DNA of 57,216 bases from Bacteroidota bacterium (GCA_013286565.1 JABDFM010000015.1:1-57216); one strand, 5' to 3'. Shown: positions 1-8,108, counted from the first letter of the stretch. Numbers and translations: made by a program. The notes: generated by a model not told the origin, from the letters alone.

Positions 1-2
1 GG

Positions 3-272
3 TTTATGTGGGGATCGTTCGGCATCATAGCCGTTATCGGGATACTACGCCCCCTCAAGATGCTGCCAATAGTGCTGTTTGAGATCGTCTATAAAGTCGC
101 CTGGCTGATCGTTGTTGCCTGGCCGCTGTACCAGCGAAACGAATTGACCGGAACACCGGCTGAGACCATGGCCCACAATTTTATGTTGGTTATATTACCT
201 ATCGTGGCCATGCCCTGGAGGTATTTTTTCAGGACATATATTGTGGGTAAACCACTTATTCAAAAAAACTAA
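3..272 (+). CDS. Membrane protein, C-terminal part (5' end outside window)
   Basis: The reading frame is open to the left edge, so this is the tail of a gene that begins before the window; the internal ATG at 6 need not be the start. About 88 residues are visible. Residues 5-45 and 60-75 are strongly hydrophobic and probably form two to three membrane segments, joined by a loop containing RNELTGTPAE. It resembles short uncharacterised membrane proteins of Bacteroidota, and I can assign no function. A strong hairpin follows the stop codon directly. Confidence 0.6.
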   Translation, partial: FMWGSFGIIAVIGILRPLKMLPIVLFEIVYKVAWLIVVAWPLYQRNELTGTPAETMAHNFMLVILPIVAMPWRYFFRTYIVGKPLIQKN

Positions 273-283
273 TTATATAACCT

Positions 284-314
284 AAAAGCCCCGCCAATAA
301 TTGGCGGGGCTTTT
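284..314. terminator. Bidirectional rho-independent terminator
   Basis: A perfect 14-bp stem (284-297 with 301-314) closes a 3-base loop. The stem is GC-rich in the middle and ends in AAAA/TTTT, so it gives a U-run on both strands. It lies between the ends of two convergent genes and can serve both. Confidence 0.85.
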
Positions 315-326
315 AGTGAAGACTCT

Positions 327-1424
327 CTAATTTTGCTTATCGCGTTGTGGTTGAGCAGGCCGTGGGTTGGCGCGTGGTTTTGCCCGCTGCTGTTGTGAAC
401 GTTGTGGTCGTTGCTGGCGCGACTGTGTATTTTGTCGTTGTTGATGTTGTTGTGTCCGCTGCTGCTGCTGCACTTGTGGTTGTGCATTTTGTTGCTGTTG
501 TGCACGCTGTTGTTGTTGCGGTTGCACACGCTGTTGTTGCTCCTGTGGCTGTACACTTTGCTGTGGTTGCACACGCTGTGGTTGCTCTTGAGGTTGTACA
601 CGTTGTGGTTGCTCCTGCGGTTGTACATTTTGCTGCGGCTGTGTACGCTGTTGTTCTTGCGGTTGCACATTTTGCTGCGGTTGTGTACGCTGTTGTTGAT
701 TGTTACCCGCTCCCCTTGGGGTAAAATGATCGCCATTCACTTTATTCATGGCCGCTGTACCGGGCTGCCCATTAGTGGCTTTGGCAAATTGACTGCGGTC
801 AGCATGTGCAGTTTGCTGGTGGGCTACCTGTTCGCCGGTTGGTTGTGTATGTTGTTCGCGCATGGCTTGTTCCTCTTCGGGGCGGGGCCTTGCCGTAACG
901 CCGCCGGGTCCATTGTAGCTTGTACGATTATTAGTGTTGTTATTAATTACCGTGCGGTCAACATAAGTATTATGAATTATAGTAGTATTAACATTTACTA
1001 CCGCAGTATTGTAGCGAAAATGATCGCCCTGCCATCCTCCTCCAGCAAAACCTTCACCATAGTAACCGCCTCCATAATTTATTCCGCCATAGAACCCAAC
1101 ATGAGGTCCCCAGTAACCCTGGTGAAATGCATAAACGCCGCCCTCAAATCCCCAGTAACAGGGGGTCCATAAAAATCCAACGGTAGGCGGAGCTACCCAA
1201 ACTCCCGGAACCCAATAATAATCACCGGCATCCTGATCATAGGCCCAATAACCGGGCTGCCATAAATAATCGTCCTCGGGGCATGGTGGCTGATCATATT
1301 CGGGTATTGGTGGTGGAGCAATGTTAGCGGATAAACTTATATCAACGCTAACCTGAGCATATATTTTAGGAACGGCCAATAACATCGCCGCTATAAAGAA
1401 TGCTGTTTTTAGTATGTTTTTCAT
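327..1424 (-). CDS. YXWGXW repeat secreted protein with Gln-rich tail
   Basis: A 365-residue exported protein. It has a signal peptide (residues 1-23, ending YAQ) and then a core with four W-x-P-G/C-x-W type motifs at residues 55-105 (LWQPGYW, YWVPGVW, LWTPCYW, HQGYWG), as in the WXXGXW repeat family (PF12779). A Gly/Tyr-rich stretch follows (110-130). From about residue 242 the protein becomes an extreme Gln/Pro/Arg tail built of imperfect repeats of QRTQPQQNVQPQEQ type. The family is common and uncharacterised in Bacteroidota; an envelope or surface role is inferred from the signal peptide. It is a tandem paralogue of the next gene on the same strand: the cores align closely but the tails are unrelated. 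One motif has Cys for Gly (LWTPCYW). Confidence 0.85.
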   Translation of the reverse strand: MKNILKTAFFIAAMLLAVPKIYAQVSVDISLSANIAPPPIPEYDQPPCPEDDYLWQPGYWAYDQDAGDYYWVPGVWVAPPTVGFLWTPCYWGFEGGVYAFHQGYWGPHVGFYGGINYGGGYYGEGFAGGGWQGDHFRYNTAVVNVNTTIIHNTYVDRTVINNNTNNRTSYNGPGGVTARPRPEEEQAMREQHTQPTGEQVAHQQTAHADRSQFAKATNGQPGTAAMNKVNGDHFTPRGAGNNQQQRTQPQQNVQPQEQQRTQPQQNVQPQEQPQRVQPQEQPQRVQPQQSVQPQEQQQRVQPQQQQRAQQQQNAQPQVQQQQRTQQHQQRQNTQSRQQRPQRSQQQRAKPRANPRPAQPQRDKQN

Positions 1425-1502
1425 AACTGGTTGTATTTTATGTTACTACAGCCAGATCACTAATAAGTTTTAAATCATTGGGTTAGGCGGAAATCGGATC
1501 AT

Positions 1503-1532
1503 AAAAAAACCCCTTGTGTTTAAATGGGGCTT
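1503..1532 (-). terminator. Rho-independent terminator (minus strand)
   Basis: Read on the minus strand, AAGCCCC pairs with GGGGTTT (one G-U pair) and is followed by a T-run. It lies 14 bases past the stop of the upstream YXWGXW gene and may separate the two paralogues into different transcripts. Confidence 0.5.
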
Positions 1533-1545
1533 AAATTTAGCCGGG

Positions 1546-2664
1546 CTATGTATGAGTTTTGCGGGGTTGAACCTTGGGCTGCGTTTTTGGTTGCTGCGTT
1601 TTTTGCTGCGACGTCGACTTTCCTGAAAATTGCCGTGATACAAATTGAGTGGCATGTTGCGTTACATTGTGTATTTTACTGCCAAAACTGGTTTTGGCTG
1701 GGGTACGGGTACTGCTATTATGTGTAGTGCTTGCTAAATGCTTGCTGCTGCCCGAAGTACCTGTTCTTGTACTACTGGTGTGGCTGCTTGTATGCCCGCT
1801 GGTGCTGGTGTGTCTGCTGGTATTGGTATATCTTCCGGAGTTGGTACTTCTGCCAGGGCTAATGCTTCTACCGGTGTTGTTACTTCTGCCGGGAGTATAC
1901 GCGCTGGTGTTGTTACGCCCGCCGGTGCTGTTGCGCGCAGCCGATAAAAAACTTCTGCTATTGGCCTTATTTAAATACGTAATTGCCGGGCGCCCGTGAT
2001 TAAATGAGGCAAACTGACCGGGGTTTTGCCGTGCAGCCAGCTGATGCTCTATCTGGAACTCGGTGGGTGGTATGTGAAGTTCGTGCACGGCCCTTTCTTC
2101 TTGCGGGCGTAATCTTATCGTAATGCCGCCGGGCCCGTTAAAGCTGATATGGCTAACGGCCACGTTATTGTCAACAACCGTGTTATCTACATAAGTGTTA
2201 TGTACTACCTTTTTATCTATGTGGGTAACGGCAGTATTGTAGTGGAAATGATGGTGTTTCCATTTCCCGCCCGTATAACCTAAGCCAGAATAACCAAAAC
2301 CGTAATATACTCCGCCATAGAAGCCAACATCGGTTCCCCAATAGCCTGGGTGGTAGTTATAGAGCCCATTAGCCTGATCCCAATAACCGGGCGTCCATAA
2401 CATGCCTTCCTGTGGCGGGGTTACCCAATCGCCGGGCACCCAGTAATAATCATGCAAGTTAGAATCATACGACCAATAACCCGGCTGCCATAGGTTGCCC
2501 TCCTGAGGGCATGGCGCCTGATCCAGATCCGGCATTTGCGGCGGCATGGTGGACGATAGCATAATGGCATCAAAAGAGCCCACGTCCTGTGCATCAGTTT
2601 TAGTAGTCGCTAAAAATAGGGCCGATATAAAGAATAGTGAGATTAGTATTTTCTTCACAATCAA
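1546..2664 (-). CDS. YXWGXW repeat secreted protein with Ser/Thr/Gly/Arg tail
   Basis: A 372-residue exported protein with a signal peptide (residues 1-25, ending TDAQ). Its core has the motifs LWQPGYW, YWVPGDW, LWTPGYW and YHPGYWG at about residues 58-110, followed by a Gly/Tyr stretch and a conserved block FNGPGGIT. That block matches YNGPGGVT in the downstream paralogue. From about residue 240 the tail is low-complexity Ser/Thr/Gly/Arg/Asn (GRSTNSGRYTNTSRHTSTSG), ending in Lys/Gln/Thr-rich sequence. The paired paralogues keep the core, including the N-terminal DQ-PCP/APCP segment, but not the tail. No enzymatic motif is visible. A cell-surface structural role is inferred. Confidence 0.85.
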   Translation of the reverse strand: MIVKKILISLFFISALFLATTKTDAQDVGSFDAIMLSSTMPPQMPDLDQAPCPQEGNLWQPGYWSYDSNLHDYYWVPGDWVTPPQEGMLWTPGYWDQANGLYNYHPGYWGTDVGFYGGVYYGFGYSGLGYTGGKWKHHHFHYNTAVTHIDKKVVHNTYVDNTVVDNNVAVSHISFNGPGGITIRLRPQEERAVHELHIPPTEFQIEHQLAARQNPGQFASFNHGRPAITYLNKANSRSFLSAARNSTGGRNNTSAYTPGRSNNTGRSISPGRSTNSGRYTNTSRHTSTSGHTSSHTSSTRTGTSGSSKHLASTTHNSSTRTPAKTSFGSKIHNVTQHATQFVSRQFSGKSTSQQKTQQPKTQPKVQPRKTHT

Positions 2665-2804
2665 CTGAATTTTACCACCTTACTAATATACAATTAAGAA
2701 GTAAAATCCAAACGGGAAATTGATGGATTTTGGGAGGATATATTCGGGCTAATGGAGGGGTTTTTATTTGATATGGTTTTGTATCTTCGGGTAAATATTC
2801 AACA

Positions 2805-2939
2805 ATGGCAGTATTAAAAACAAAAAAGTTTGGTGGGTAGAAAGAACTCGTTGAGTTTGTATTGGCTGAACAGATACAGAAAGAAGATATTCTAACAATT
2901 ACACAATACGGCGGATTTTACACGCTTTTTTACTACTAA
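2805..2939 (+). pseudogene. Small ORF interrupted by one TAG codon
   Basis: An ATG at 2805 opens a frame of 44 codons whose only interruption is TAG at 2838-2840 (codon 12); the frame ends TACTACTAA at 2931-2939. The second part reads KELVEFVLAEQIQKEDILTI and then TQYGGFYTLFYY, which looks like real protein rather than noise. TGG (Trp) to TAG by one base change would give an intact peptide starting MAVLKTKKFGGW. I infer a recently disabled small gene. I do not recognise a named family. Confidence 0.4.
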
Positions 2940-2975
2940 TAACACCTATTTCAAAAAGCATTCCCAACGATTTTC

Positions 2976-2983
2976 TACATTTG
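2976..2983 (+). promoter_or_regulatory. Bacteroidota -7 box (TACATTTG) at the oxidoreductase start
   Basis: An exact match to TAnnTTTG, the Bacteroidota primary sigma -7 consensus. It overlaps the TTG proposed as start codon of the next gene, so either the real start is the TTG at 2987 on a nearly leaderless transcript or the match is chance. No clear -33 TTG is seen. Confidence 0.35.
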
Positions 2984-4135
2984 GGCTTGGAACCTTCATT
3001 TTCATACTGGGAGCGCACCGCGTTTATTGATAATGCTGATGTGATCATCATTGGCAGCGGCATTGTGGGCCTTAGTGCCGCCCTCCACCTGAAACAGCAG
3101 CAACCAAATTTAAAGGTTACTGTGCTGGAGCGGGGCTTCTTACCAAGCGGCGCCAGTACCAAAAACGCGGGTTTCGCCTGTTTCGGCACACTTTCCGAAC
3201 AAATTGAATACTTAAAAAGATCATCCGAAGAAGAAGTTTTGCGCCTGGTTGATTACAAATGGCGCGGTCTGCAACGTCTGAGGGAGAATTTGGGCGATAA
3301 TAACATCGATTACCACCAATACGGCGGCTACGAGCTGTTTATGGATAACGAAGCGGCTAAAGCCGAAGAAGCCTTGGATCATTTAACATATTTCAACGAT
3401 CTGCTCAAACAGGTAATTGGCAGCGCTGATATTTATTCAGTTGCTGAAGCCAAAATTGCTGATTTTGGCTTCAATGGGATCAGCCGCATGATCTATAACC
3501 CCTATGAGGGGCAAATACACACCGGAAAAATGATGCGGACATTGCTGAACAGGGTTTATGCTGAAGGCGTTTTGGTTTTGAACGATTGCAGCGTAAATGC
3601 TATTAACCACTCGTCAGATCATGTGAGCCTATCTACTTCACAGGGCAATTTCAAAACCACCAAAGTAATACTGGCTACCAACGCTTTTGCAGCGCAGTTA
3701 TATCCTGAACTGGATGTAATACCCGGTCGCGGGCAGGTACTAGTAACCAAACCCATACCCGGTTTAAAGCTGAAAGGCACCTACCACTTTAACGAAGGCT
3801 ATTACTATTTCCGGAATATCGATAACCGCATCCTTTTTGGAGGTGGCCGTAATATCGACTTTAAAAAAGAACAAACGTGGAATTTCGGCCATACGGAACA
3901 GGTGAAAGACCAGCTTACCGCATACCTTAATGAAATGATCTTACCCGGTCAGCCTGTAGAGATCGATTACTGGTGGAGCGGTATCATGGGTTTTGGTGAG
4001 GAGATCAGCCCGATAGTAAAGGAAGTGCAACCCAATGTGTTTTGCGCCGTGCGCTGCAATGGAATGGGCGTGGCGATGGGTAGTTTGGTGGGAGAAGAAG
4101 TGGCAAGATTGGCCTACCTCACAGCCCCCCGCTAA
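2981..4135 (+). CDS. FAD-dependent oxidoreductase, DAO family
   Basis: A 384-residue flavoprotein of the D-amino-acid oxidase/glycine oxidase type (PF01266), oxidising a primary or secondary amine. The N-terminal dinucleotide-binding motif VIIIGSGIVGLSAALHL (about residues 20-36) ends in the acidic residue of VTVLERG. A conserved segment GASTKNAGFACFG follows. The C-terminus has WSGIMGFGEEISPIV and CAVRCNGMGVAMGS, typical of the FAD-binding end of the family. No signal peptide, so cytosolic. There is no ATG near the N-terminus: TTG at 2981 or 2987 must serve, and homologues of this kind begin close to the SYWE motif seen at residues 8-11. Substrate unknown. The gene stands alone. Confidence 0.85.
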   Translation: MGLEPSFSYWERTAFIDNADVIIIGSGIVGLSAALHLKQQQPNLKVTVLERGFLPSGASTKNAGFACFGTLSEQIEYLKRSSEEEVLRLVDYKWRGLQRLRENLGDNNIDYHQYGGYELFMDNEAAKAEEALDHLTYFNDLLKQVIGSADIYSVAEAKIADFGFNGISRMIYNPYEGQIHTGKMMRTLLNRVYAEGVLVLNDCSVNAINHSSDHVSLSTSQGNFKTTKVILATNAFAAQLYPELDVIPGRGQVLVTKPIPGLKLKGTYHFNEGYYYFRNIDNRILFGGGRNIDFKKEQTWNFGHTEQVKDQLTAYLNEMILPGQPVEIDYWWSGIMGFGEEISPIVKEVQPNVFCAVRCNGMGVAMGSLVGEEVARLAYLTAPR

Positions 4136-4136
4136 T

Positions 4137-4309
4137 TTCAGATTTCGGATGTTCGATTTCGGATTTTTCGATAAGATAGAGAACAGAATACTTCAGGGCC
4201 TGTGCGATTCCTTCCCCCGGGAAGGGCAGGAAGGGGTTAACCCGCATGCATAGTTCAATAAACCCACCCCTACCACTTCAAGTCCCAACACACCCCCTCC
4301 ATGGAGGGG
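4137..4309. repeat. Intergenic repeat remnants and CCCCTCC/GGAGGGG palindrome
   Basis: The gap between two convergent genes holds a stretch of TTTCAGATTTCGGATG type (4137-4172). It is related in inverted orientation to 27289-27322. G/C-run segments follow (about 4210-4240), then a perfect 16-bp palindrome at 4294-4309. No T-run follows the palindrome, but it may still help end transcription. Confidence 0.45.
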
Positions 4310-4321
4310 AATTGAAAACTT

Positions 4322-5644
4322 TCAAAATAACTCAACCAACCGCTCCAGCGCCATCCCCCGCGAACCTTTGATCAGCACCGTAGCATTTTTTATAGGATTG
4401 GCTTTTAATGCAGCGATGGCATCCTCAACAGTAGCATAAAATTTATTTTTGTCCATGGTCCATGGTCCATGGTCTATGGACTTATAGAATTCCGCCCCAA
4501 TAAATATCCTCAACCCTACCTCCGTTTCCATCGCTTTTTTAATGACCGCTTCATGCTCCACGGCGGATTCGTCCCCCAACTCAAACATATCGCCCAAAAC
4601 CAAAACTTTATAGTCTGCTTTTATCTTGCCCATGTTCTCGATGGCAACAAACATGCTGCTTGGGTTGGCATTGTAATAATCGCAGATAAGGGTGTTGGTA
4701 GCGGTCTGTGTTATTTGTGAACGGTTATTTTTAGGCTGATAACCAGCTATACCTGCATTGATTTCCTCGGCACTCAGTTTAAAATAAACCCCGATGGAGA
4801 TAGCCGCCAATATATTATCCAAATTGTAAGCCCCGGTCAATTGTGACTTTACATCATAACTTTTCCCTGTTCCGTTATTGGTCCATTGCAGTGCGAGATA
4901 AGGTGAGTTCTCCGTCAATTGCCCCGAAACCAGGTTCTCCAAATCAATGCTTCCATAAAACACCACATTTTTTAAAGTCCGGTCATATTGCATTTGCATC
5001 AAGTCCGCGCTGTCGCTATTGACAAACACAACCCCGCCTGATTTTTTAAAATAATCATACAATTCCCCTTTGCCTTTCTTCACACCCTCAAATCCACCGA
5101 AACCTTCTAAATGAGCTTTGCCAACATTGGTGATCAATCCATGAGTAGGTTGCGAAATACTGCAAAGCAACCCGATCTCCTTTTGGTGATTGGCCCCCAT
5201 CTCGATCACCGCCGCTTGATGAGTATTATTAATAGAAAGAATACTCAATGGTACACCGATATGATTATTCAGATTGCCCTGGGTAGCGTAGGTATTAAAA
5301 TGCTGCGATAAAACCGAATTGATCAGCTCCTTAGTGGTAGTTTTCCCATTGGTTCCCGTAAGTCCAACTACCGGAATTTTTAATTGTTTGCGATGATGAC
5401 GCGCCAGGTCCTGCAAGGTGCTTAACACATCATCCACCAAAAGATATTTCTCGTTTAAGCGGTAAGCCGGGTTATCGATCACCACATACGCTGCCCCGGC
5501 TGCAATGGCTTGTTCTGCAAAAGTATTCGCATCAAACTTATCGCCCTTTAAAGCAAAAAACAGGCTGCCCGGCGCTATTTTACGCGTATCCGTGCTGATA
5601 ACCGGGTGTTGTTTGTAGATATCGTATAGTTGTTCTGTGGTCAT
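4322..5644 (-). CDS. murF: UDP-N-acetylmuramoyl-tripeptide--D-alanyl-D-alanine ligase
   Basis: MurF adds D-Ala-D-Ala to UDP-MurNAc-tripeptide using ATP, the last cytoplasmic step of peptidoglycan precursor synthesis. The 440 residues match the family length. The ATP-binding loop GTNGKTTTKE is at residues 97-106, followed by TQGNLNNHIGVPLS and EMGANHQKEI, both hallmarks of Mur ligases. The C-terminal domain has LVLGDMFELGDES. It stands away from the usual dcw cluster, as is common for murF in Bacteroidota, and lies 100 bp downstream of recQ on the same strand with a repeat-rich gap between. Oddity: residues about 389-398 (SIDHGPWTMD) are encoded by a 7-bp tandem repeat and look like an insertion in a C-terminal loop. 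Confidence 0.95.
   Translation of the reverse strand: MTTEQLYDIYKQHPVISTDTRKIAPGSLFFALKGDKFDANTFAEQAIAAGAAYVVIDNPAYRLNEKYLLVDDVLSTLQDLARHHRKQLKIPVVGLTGTNGKTTTKELINSVLSQHFNTYATQGNLNNHIGVPLSILSINNTHQAAVIEMGANHQKEIGLLCSISQPTHGLITNVGKAHLEGFGGFEGVKKGKGELYDYFKKSGGVVFVNSDSADLMQMQYDRTLKNVVFYGSIDLENLVSGQLTENSPYLALQWTNNGTGKSYDVKSQLTGAYNLDNILAAISIGVYFKLSAEEINAGIAGYQPKNNRSQITQTATNTLICDYYNANPSSMFVAIENMGKIKADYKVLVLGDMFELGDESAVEHEAVIKKAMETEVGLRIFIGAEFYKSIDHGPWTMDKNKFYATVEDAIAALKANPIKNATVLIKGSRGMALERLVELF
4451..4478. repeat. 7-bp tandem repeat inside murF
   Basis: Four contiguous copies of GTCCATG (the last is GTCTATG). Because 7 is not a multiple of 3, the four copies are read in different frames and give a non-repetitive peptide (SIDHGPWTMD). 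The reading frame continues intact on both sides. Confidence 0.8.
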
Positions 5645-5668
5645 TATTTTATCTCCAACGTTATTGCG

Positions 5669-5741
5669 AGCCCCCTCTAAATCTCCCCCGGTTGGGGAGA
5701 CTTTTTAAAGCCCTCCCTTCCGGGGAGGGTTGGGTGGGGCG
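5669..5741. repeat. Double-hairpin intergenic repeat
   Basis: Two GC-rich hairpins lie side by side: CTCCCC/GGGGAG at 5683-5699 and CCCTCCC/GGGAGGG at 5711-5729. A G-rich GGTTGGGTGGGG tail follows. The layout matches a repeat type I know from Sphingobacteriaceae gaps. It separates recQ from murF; whether it blocks readthrough is unknown. Confidence 0.55.
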
Positions 5742-5744
5742 TTT

Positions 5745-7901
5745 TTAATTATTATCCCTATTCATCCATCCAATCACCGCTTTGATCTCACCATAAGTAT
5801 AATTATCACCCAACACCTCTTTTAGCGGTGCCAGTCGTTCATAACCATAACTTTCAATGGCATCCTGTATTACAGGAATTTTTTCTTCTTTTACCAGTTC
5901 CAATATATCCATTTCTCCCGTCTGCACAAAATGGCTCAAATGGCTTTCAATGGTCATGGGCGATAAACTGCGTTCTGCAGCAATACTTTCTACGGTTTTG
6001 CCCGAACGGTACAAAGTAAATGTTTCCGATTTTGTGTCACTACCTCTCCGCTTAGTGGGTGTTCTTTCGGCCCTCGTCTTGCGCTCCCTTTTAGGCGACT
6101 TTTGCTTAATGCGCGATGATAAGCTATGTTTTACACAATAATTTTTAACCGGGATCAAAAACTCACGTCCATAGCGCGCCAGCTTTACATCGCCAAAACC
6201 CGAGATCTGCCGCAGCTCATCCAGCGTTTCGGGCAGATAAGTAGCCATCTCCAGTAATGCCGCATCCGAAAGTATAATATAGGCCGGCACATTCTCATTT
6301 ATAGCAATATCCCGCCGAACCAGTTTCAGGTCATTTAACAAACCGGCTTCATAAGGAATAATTTCCTGCTCCCTTTCCTCTATCGTTTGTGACGCGATCA
6401 GCTCCACTTTTTCCAGTCCTTTTAATACCGCATCGCTTTTGGCCGTCAGTTTTAATACCGGGTATTCATCATCACTAACCCGCAAATAGCCCAGGGTAAC
6501 CAGCTCGCGGATATACCGAAACCAATCGGCCCGGCTAATATCCGCGCCAACCCCGTAAGTTTTTAGCTGTTTATGTTCCTCCCTGATCTTTTCACTTTTG
6601 GAACCGCGCAGAAAATCGATCACATAGGTATTGCCAAATCTTTCCTTCAGCCTGTAAACTGCCGATAGCGCTTTTTGGGCGATCAACGTAGCATCAAATT
6701 TTTCATATTCACTCAGGCAGATATCACATGAGCCGCAATTGTCCGGAAACTCTTCATCAAAATATTGCATCAGGTATTGGCGGCGGCAGGTTTGCAACTG
6801 GCTATATTTTACCATATCATCCAGCTTTTTCAGCATAATGGCACTTTGCTCCTCGTTGCCCGGAACGCTGGCAAATCCTTTCAGTTTGGTCGCATCACCA
6901 TAAGAATAAAACAAAAGGGCATCAGACGGCAATCCATCCCGCCCGGCGCGACCGGTTTCCTGGTAATAACCTTCAATATTTTTTGGCAGGTCAACATGCA
7001 CCACATAGCGCACGTTTGATTTGTTGATACCCATCCCAAAGGCGATGGTTGCCACGATGATCTTTACATCATCCCGTAAAAAAGCTTCCTGGTTACGTGC
7101 CTTATCGCCATGTTCCATACCCGCATGGTAGGCTTCGGCTGCATAGCCCTCGCTTTTCAGGTCGGCGGCTAAAGCTTCCGTTGATTTGCGCGACAGGCAG
7201 TAAATAATACCGGAATCCTCTTTTCTATCCTCCAAAAAATTAAGCAGCTGATCGAAGCTGTTCTTTTTTGGTGCCACCCGGTAAGTGATATTCGCCCGGT
7301 TGAACGAGGAAACAAACTGCGCCGGGTTCTTCAGGTTTAATTTATCCAGGATATCCTTGCGAGTCAGTTGGTCGGCTGTAGCGGTCAGCGCGATAACCGG
7401 TATTTTCGGGAACTCATTCTTTAACCCGGCCAGCATCAGGTATTCGGGCCTGAAATCGTGCCCCCAATGTGATATGCAATGCGCCTCGTCAATAGCGATG
7501 AGACAAACAGGTAATGATTTTAGAAAGTTGATCAAATTGCTTCCTGATCCAAACAAGCGTTCGGGTGCCAGGTAAAGCAGTTTGATCTGGTTATTTTTAA
7601 GCCGATCGGTTATCCGCTGCTGCTCGTCCGGTGATTGTGATGAGTTTAAAAAGGCGGCGGATATCCCGTTTACGTTCAGGCTATCCACCTGGTCTTTCAT
7701 CAGGGCGATCAATGGCGAGATCACGATGGTCAGGCCATCCATTAAAACCGCGGGCAACTGATAGCATAATGATTTGCCGCCGCCGGTAGGCATCAATGTT
7801 AAAACGTCCTGCCCGTTTAAAACATGCTCAATAATGGCTTCCTGCTGATGCCTGAACTCGCTGTATCCAAAATATTTTTGCAGTGCCTGTATGGGGGTCA
7901 T
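5745..7901 (-). CDS. recQ: ATP-dependent DNA helicase RecQ
   Basis: A 3'-5' DNA helicase of recombination and fork repair, 718 residues from the chosen start. Walker A MPTGGGKS is at residues 37-44 and DEAH at 138-141 (AIDEAHCISHWGHDFRPEY). Helicase C-terminal motifs include ATIAFGMGINK and YYQETGRAGRDG. The zinc-binding region holds the Cys set CRRQY...NCGSCDICL. RQC and HRDC domains follow, then a C-terminal helix-turn-helix-like segment (FTLYRSGKTVESIAAERSLS). I chose the ATG at 7901 (MTPIQALQKYFGY) because the 24 codons upstream run into intergenic repeat DNA and bear no resemblance to RecQ. Confidence 0.95.
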   Translation of the reverse strand: MTPIQALQKYFGYSEFRHQQEAIIEHVLNGQDVLTLMPTGGGKSLCYQLPAVLMDGLTIVISPLIALMKDQVDSLNVNGISAAFLNSSQSPDEQQRITDRLKNNQIKLLYLAPERLFGSGSNLINFLKSLPVCLIAIDEAHCISHWGHDFRPEYLMLAGLKNEFPKIPVIALTATADQLTRKDILDKLNLKNPAQFVSSFNRANITYRVAPKKNSFDQLLNFLEDRKEDSGIIYCLSRKSTEALAADLKSEGYAAEAYHAGMEHGDKARNQEAFLRDDVKIIVATIAFGMGINKSNVRYVVHVDLPKNIEGYYQETGRAGRDGLPSDALLFYSYGDATKLKGFASVPGNEEQSAIMLKKLDDMVKYSQLQTCRRQYLMQYFDEEFPDNCGSCDICLSEYEKFDATLIAQKALSAVYRLKERFGNTYVIDFLRGSKSEKIREEHKQLKTYGVGADISRADWFRYIRELVTLGYLRVSDDEYPVLKLTAKSDAVLKGLEKVELIASQTIEEREQEIIPYEAGLLNDLKLVRRDIAINENVPAYIILSDAALLEMATYLPETLDELRQISGFGDVKLARYGREFLIPVKNYCVKHSLSSRIKQKSPKRERKTRAERTPTKRRGSDTKSETFTLYRSGKTVESIAAERSLSPMTIESHLSHFVQTGEMDILELVKEEKIPVIQDAIESYGYERLAPLKEVLGDNYTYGEIKAVIGWMNRDNN

Positions 7902-7908
7902 GTATTCA

Positions 7909-7940
7909 ATTTGCAGATGTGAAGATATGCAAATGTGCAG
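7909..7940. repeat. TTTGCAGATGTG-type intergenic repeat
   Basis: Units of TTTGCAGATGTG and AAATGTGCAGATTT lie just upstream of recQ. The same units make up the inverted repeat at 29480-29593, which points to a dispersed repeat family in this genome. Confidence 0.5.
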
Positions 7941-7967
7941 ATTTTTAATGTCCATACCAACCCACCA

Positions 7968-8108
7968 CGTCATGAGGAACGAAGCAATCCCTACATAAGC
8001 TGATCAAACTCCACGATAAATTGTTAGTTGCAGAAAGCTATTTGCTCATTAAGATATTAAGGTTCATGACTGTCCTCTTCAGAGATTGCTTCGTTCCTCG
8101 CAAGGACG
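7968..8108. repeat. Inverted repeat with GAGGAACGAAGCAATC arms
   Basis: The left arm at 7968-7991 (CGTCATGAGGAACGAAGCAA core) and the right arm at 8083-8108 are inverted copies, sharing GAGGAACGAAGCAATC plus flanking CGTC. They enclose about 90 bp without coding capacity. This GAGGAACGAAGCAATC sequence is a widespread intergenic palindromic element in Bacteroidota. It lies between the divergent recQ and the M14 peptidase gene. Confidence 0.7.

Noticed and set aside
435..705. Repeats that at first resemble a CRISPR array
   Set aside because: The repeats are irregular and adjoining, without unique spacers, and they encode the Gln-rich protein tail.
269..1172. Long open frames on both strands across the Gln-rich tail region (for example minus 269-736, plus 347-724, plus 402-1172)
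   Set aside because: They are frame shadows of the CAA/CAG-rich repeats of the YXWGXW gene, with low-complexity products and no start signals.
1649..1999. Plus-strand frames of 69-116 codons inside the second YXWGXW gene
   Set aside because: They oppose a clear coding region and have repetitive Leu/Val composition; shadows of the Ser/Thr-rich tail.
7902..7973. N-terminal extension of RecQ by 24 residues
   Set aside because: The sequence is intergenic repeat DNA (TTTGCAGATGTG type) and RecQ homology starts at MTPIQ.
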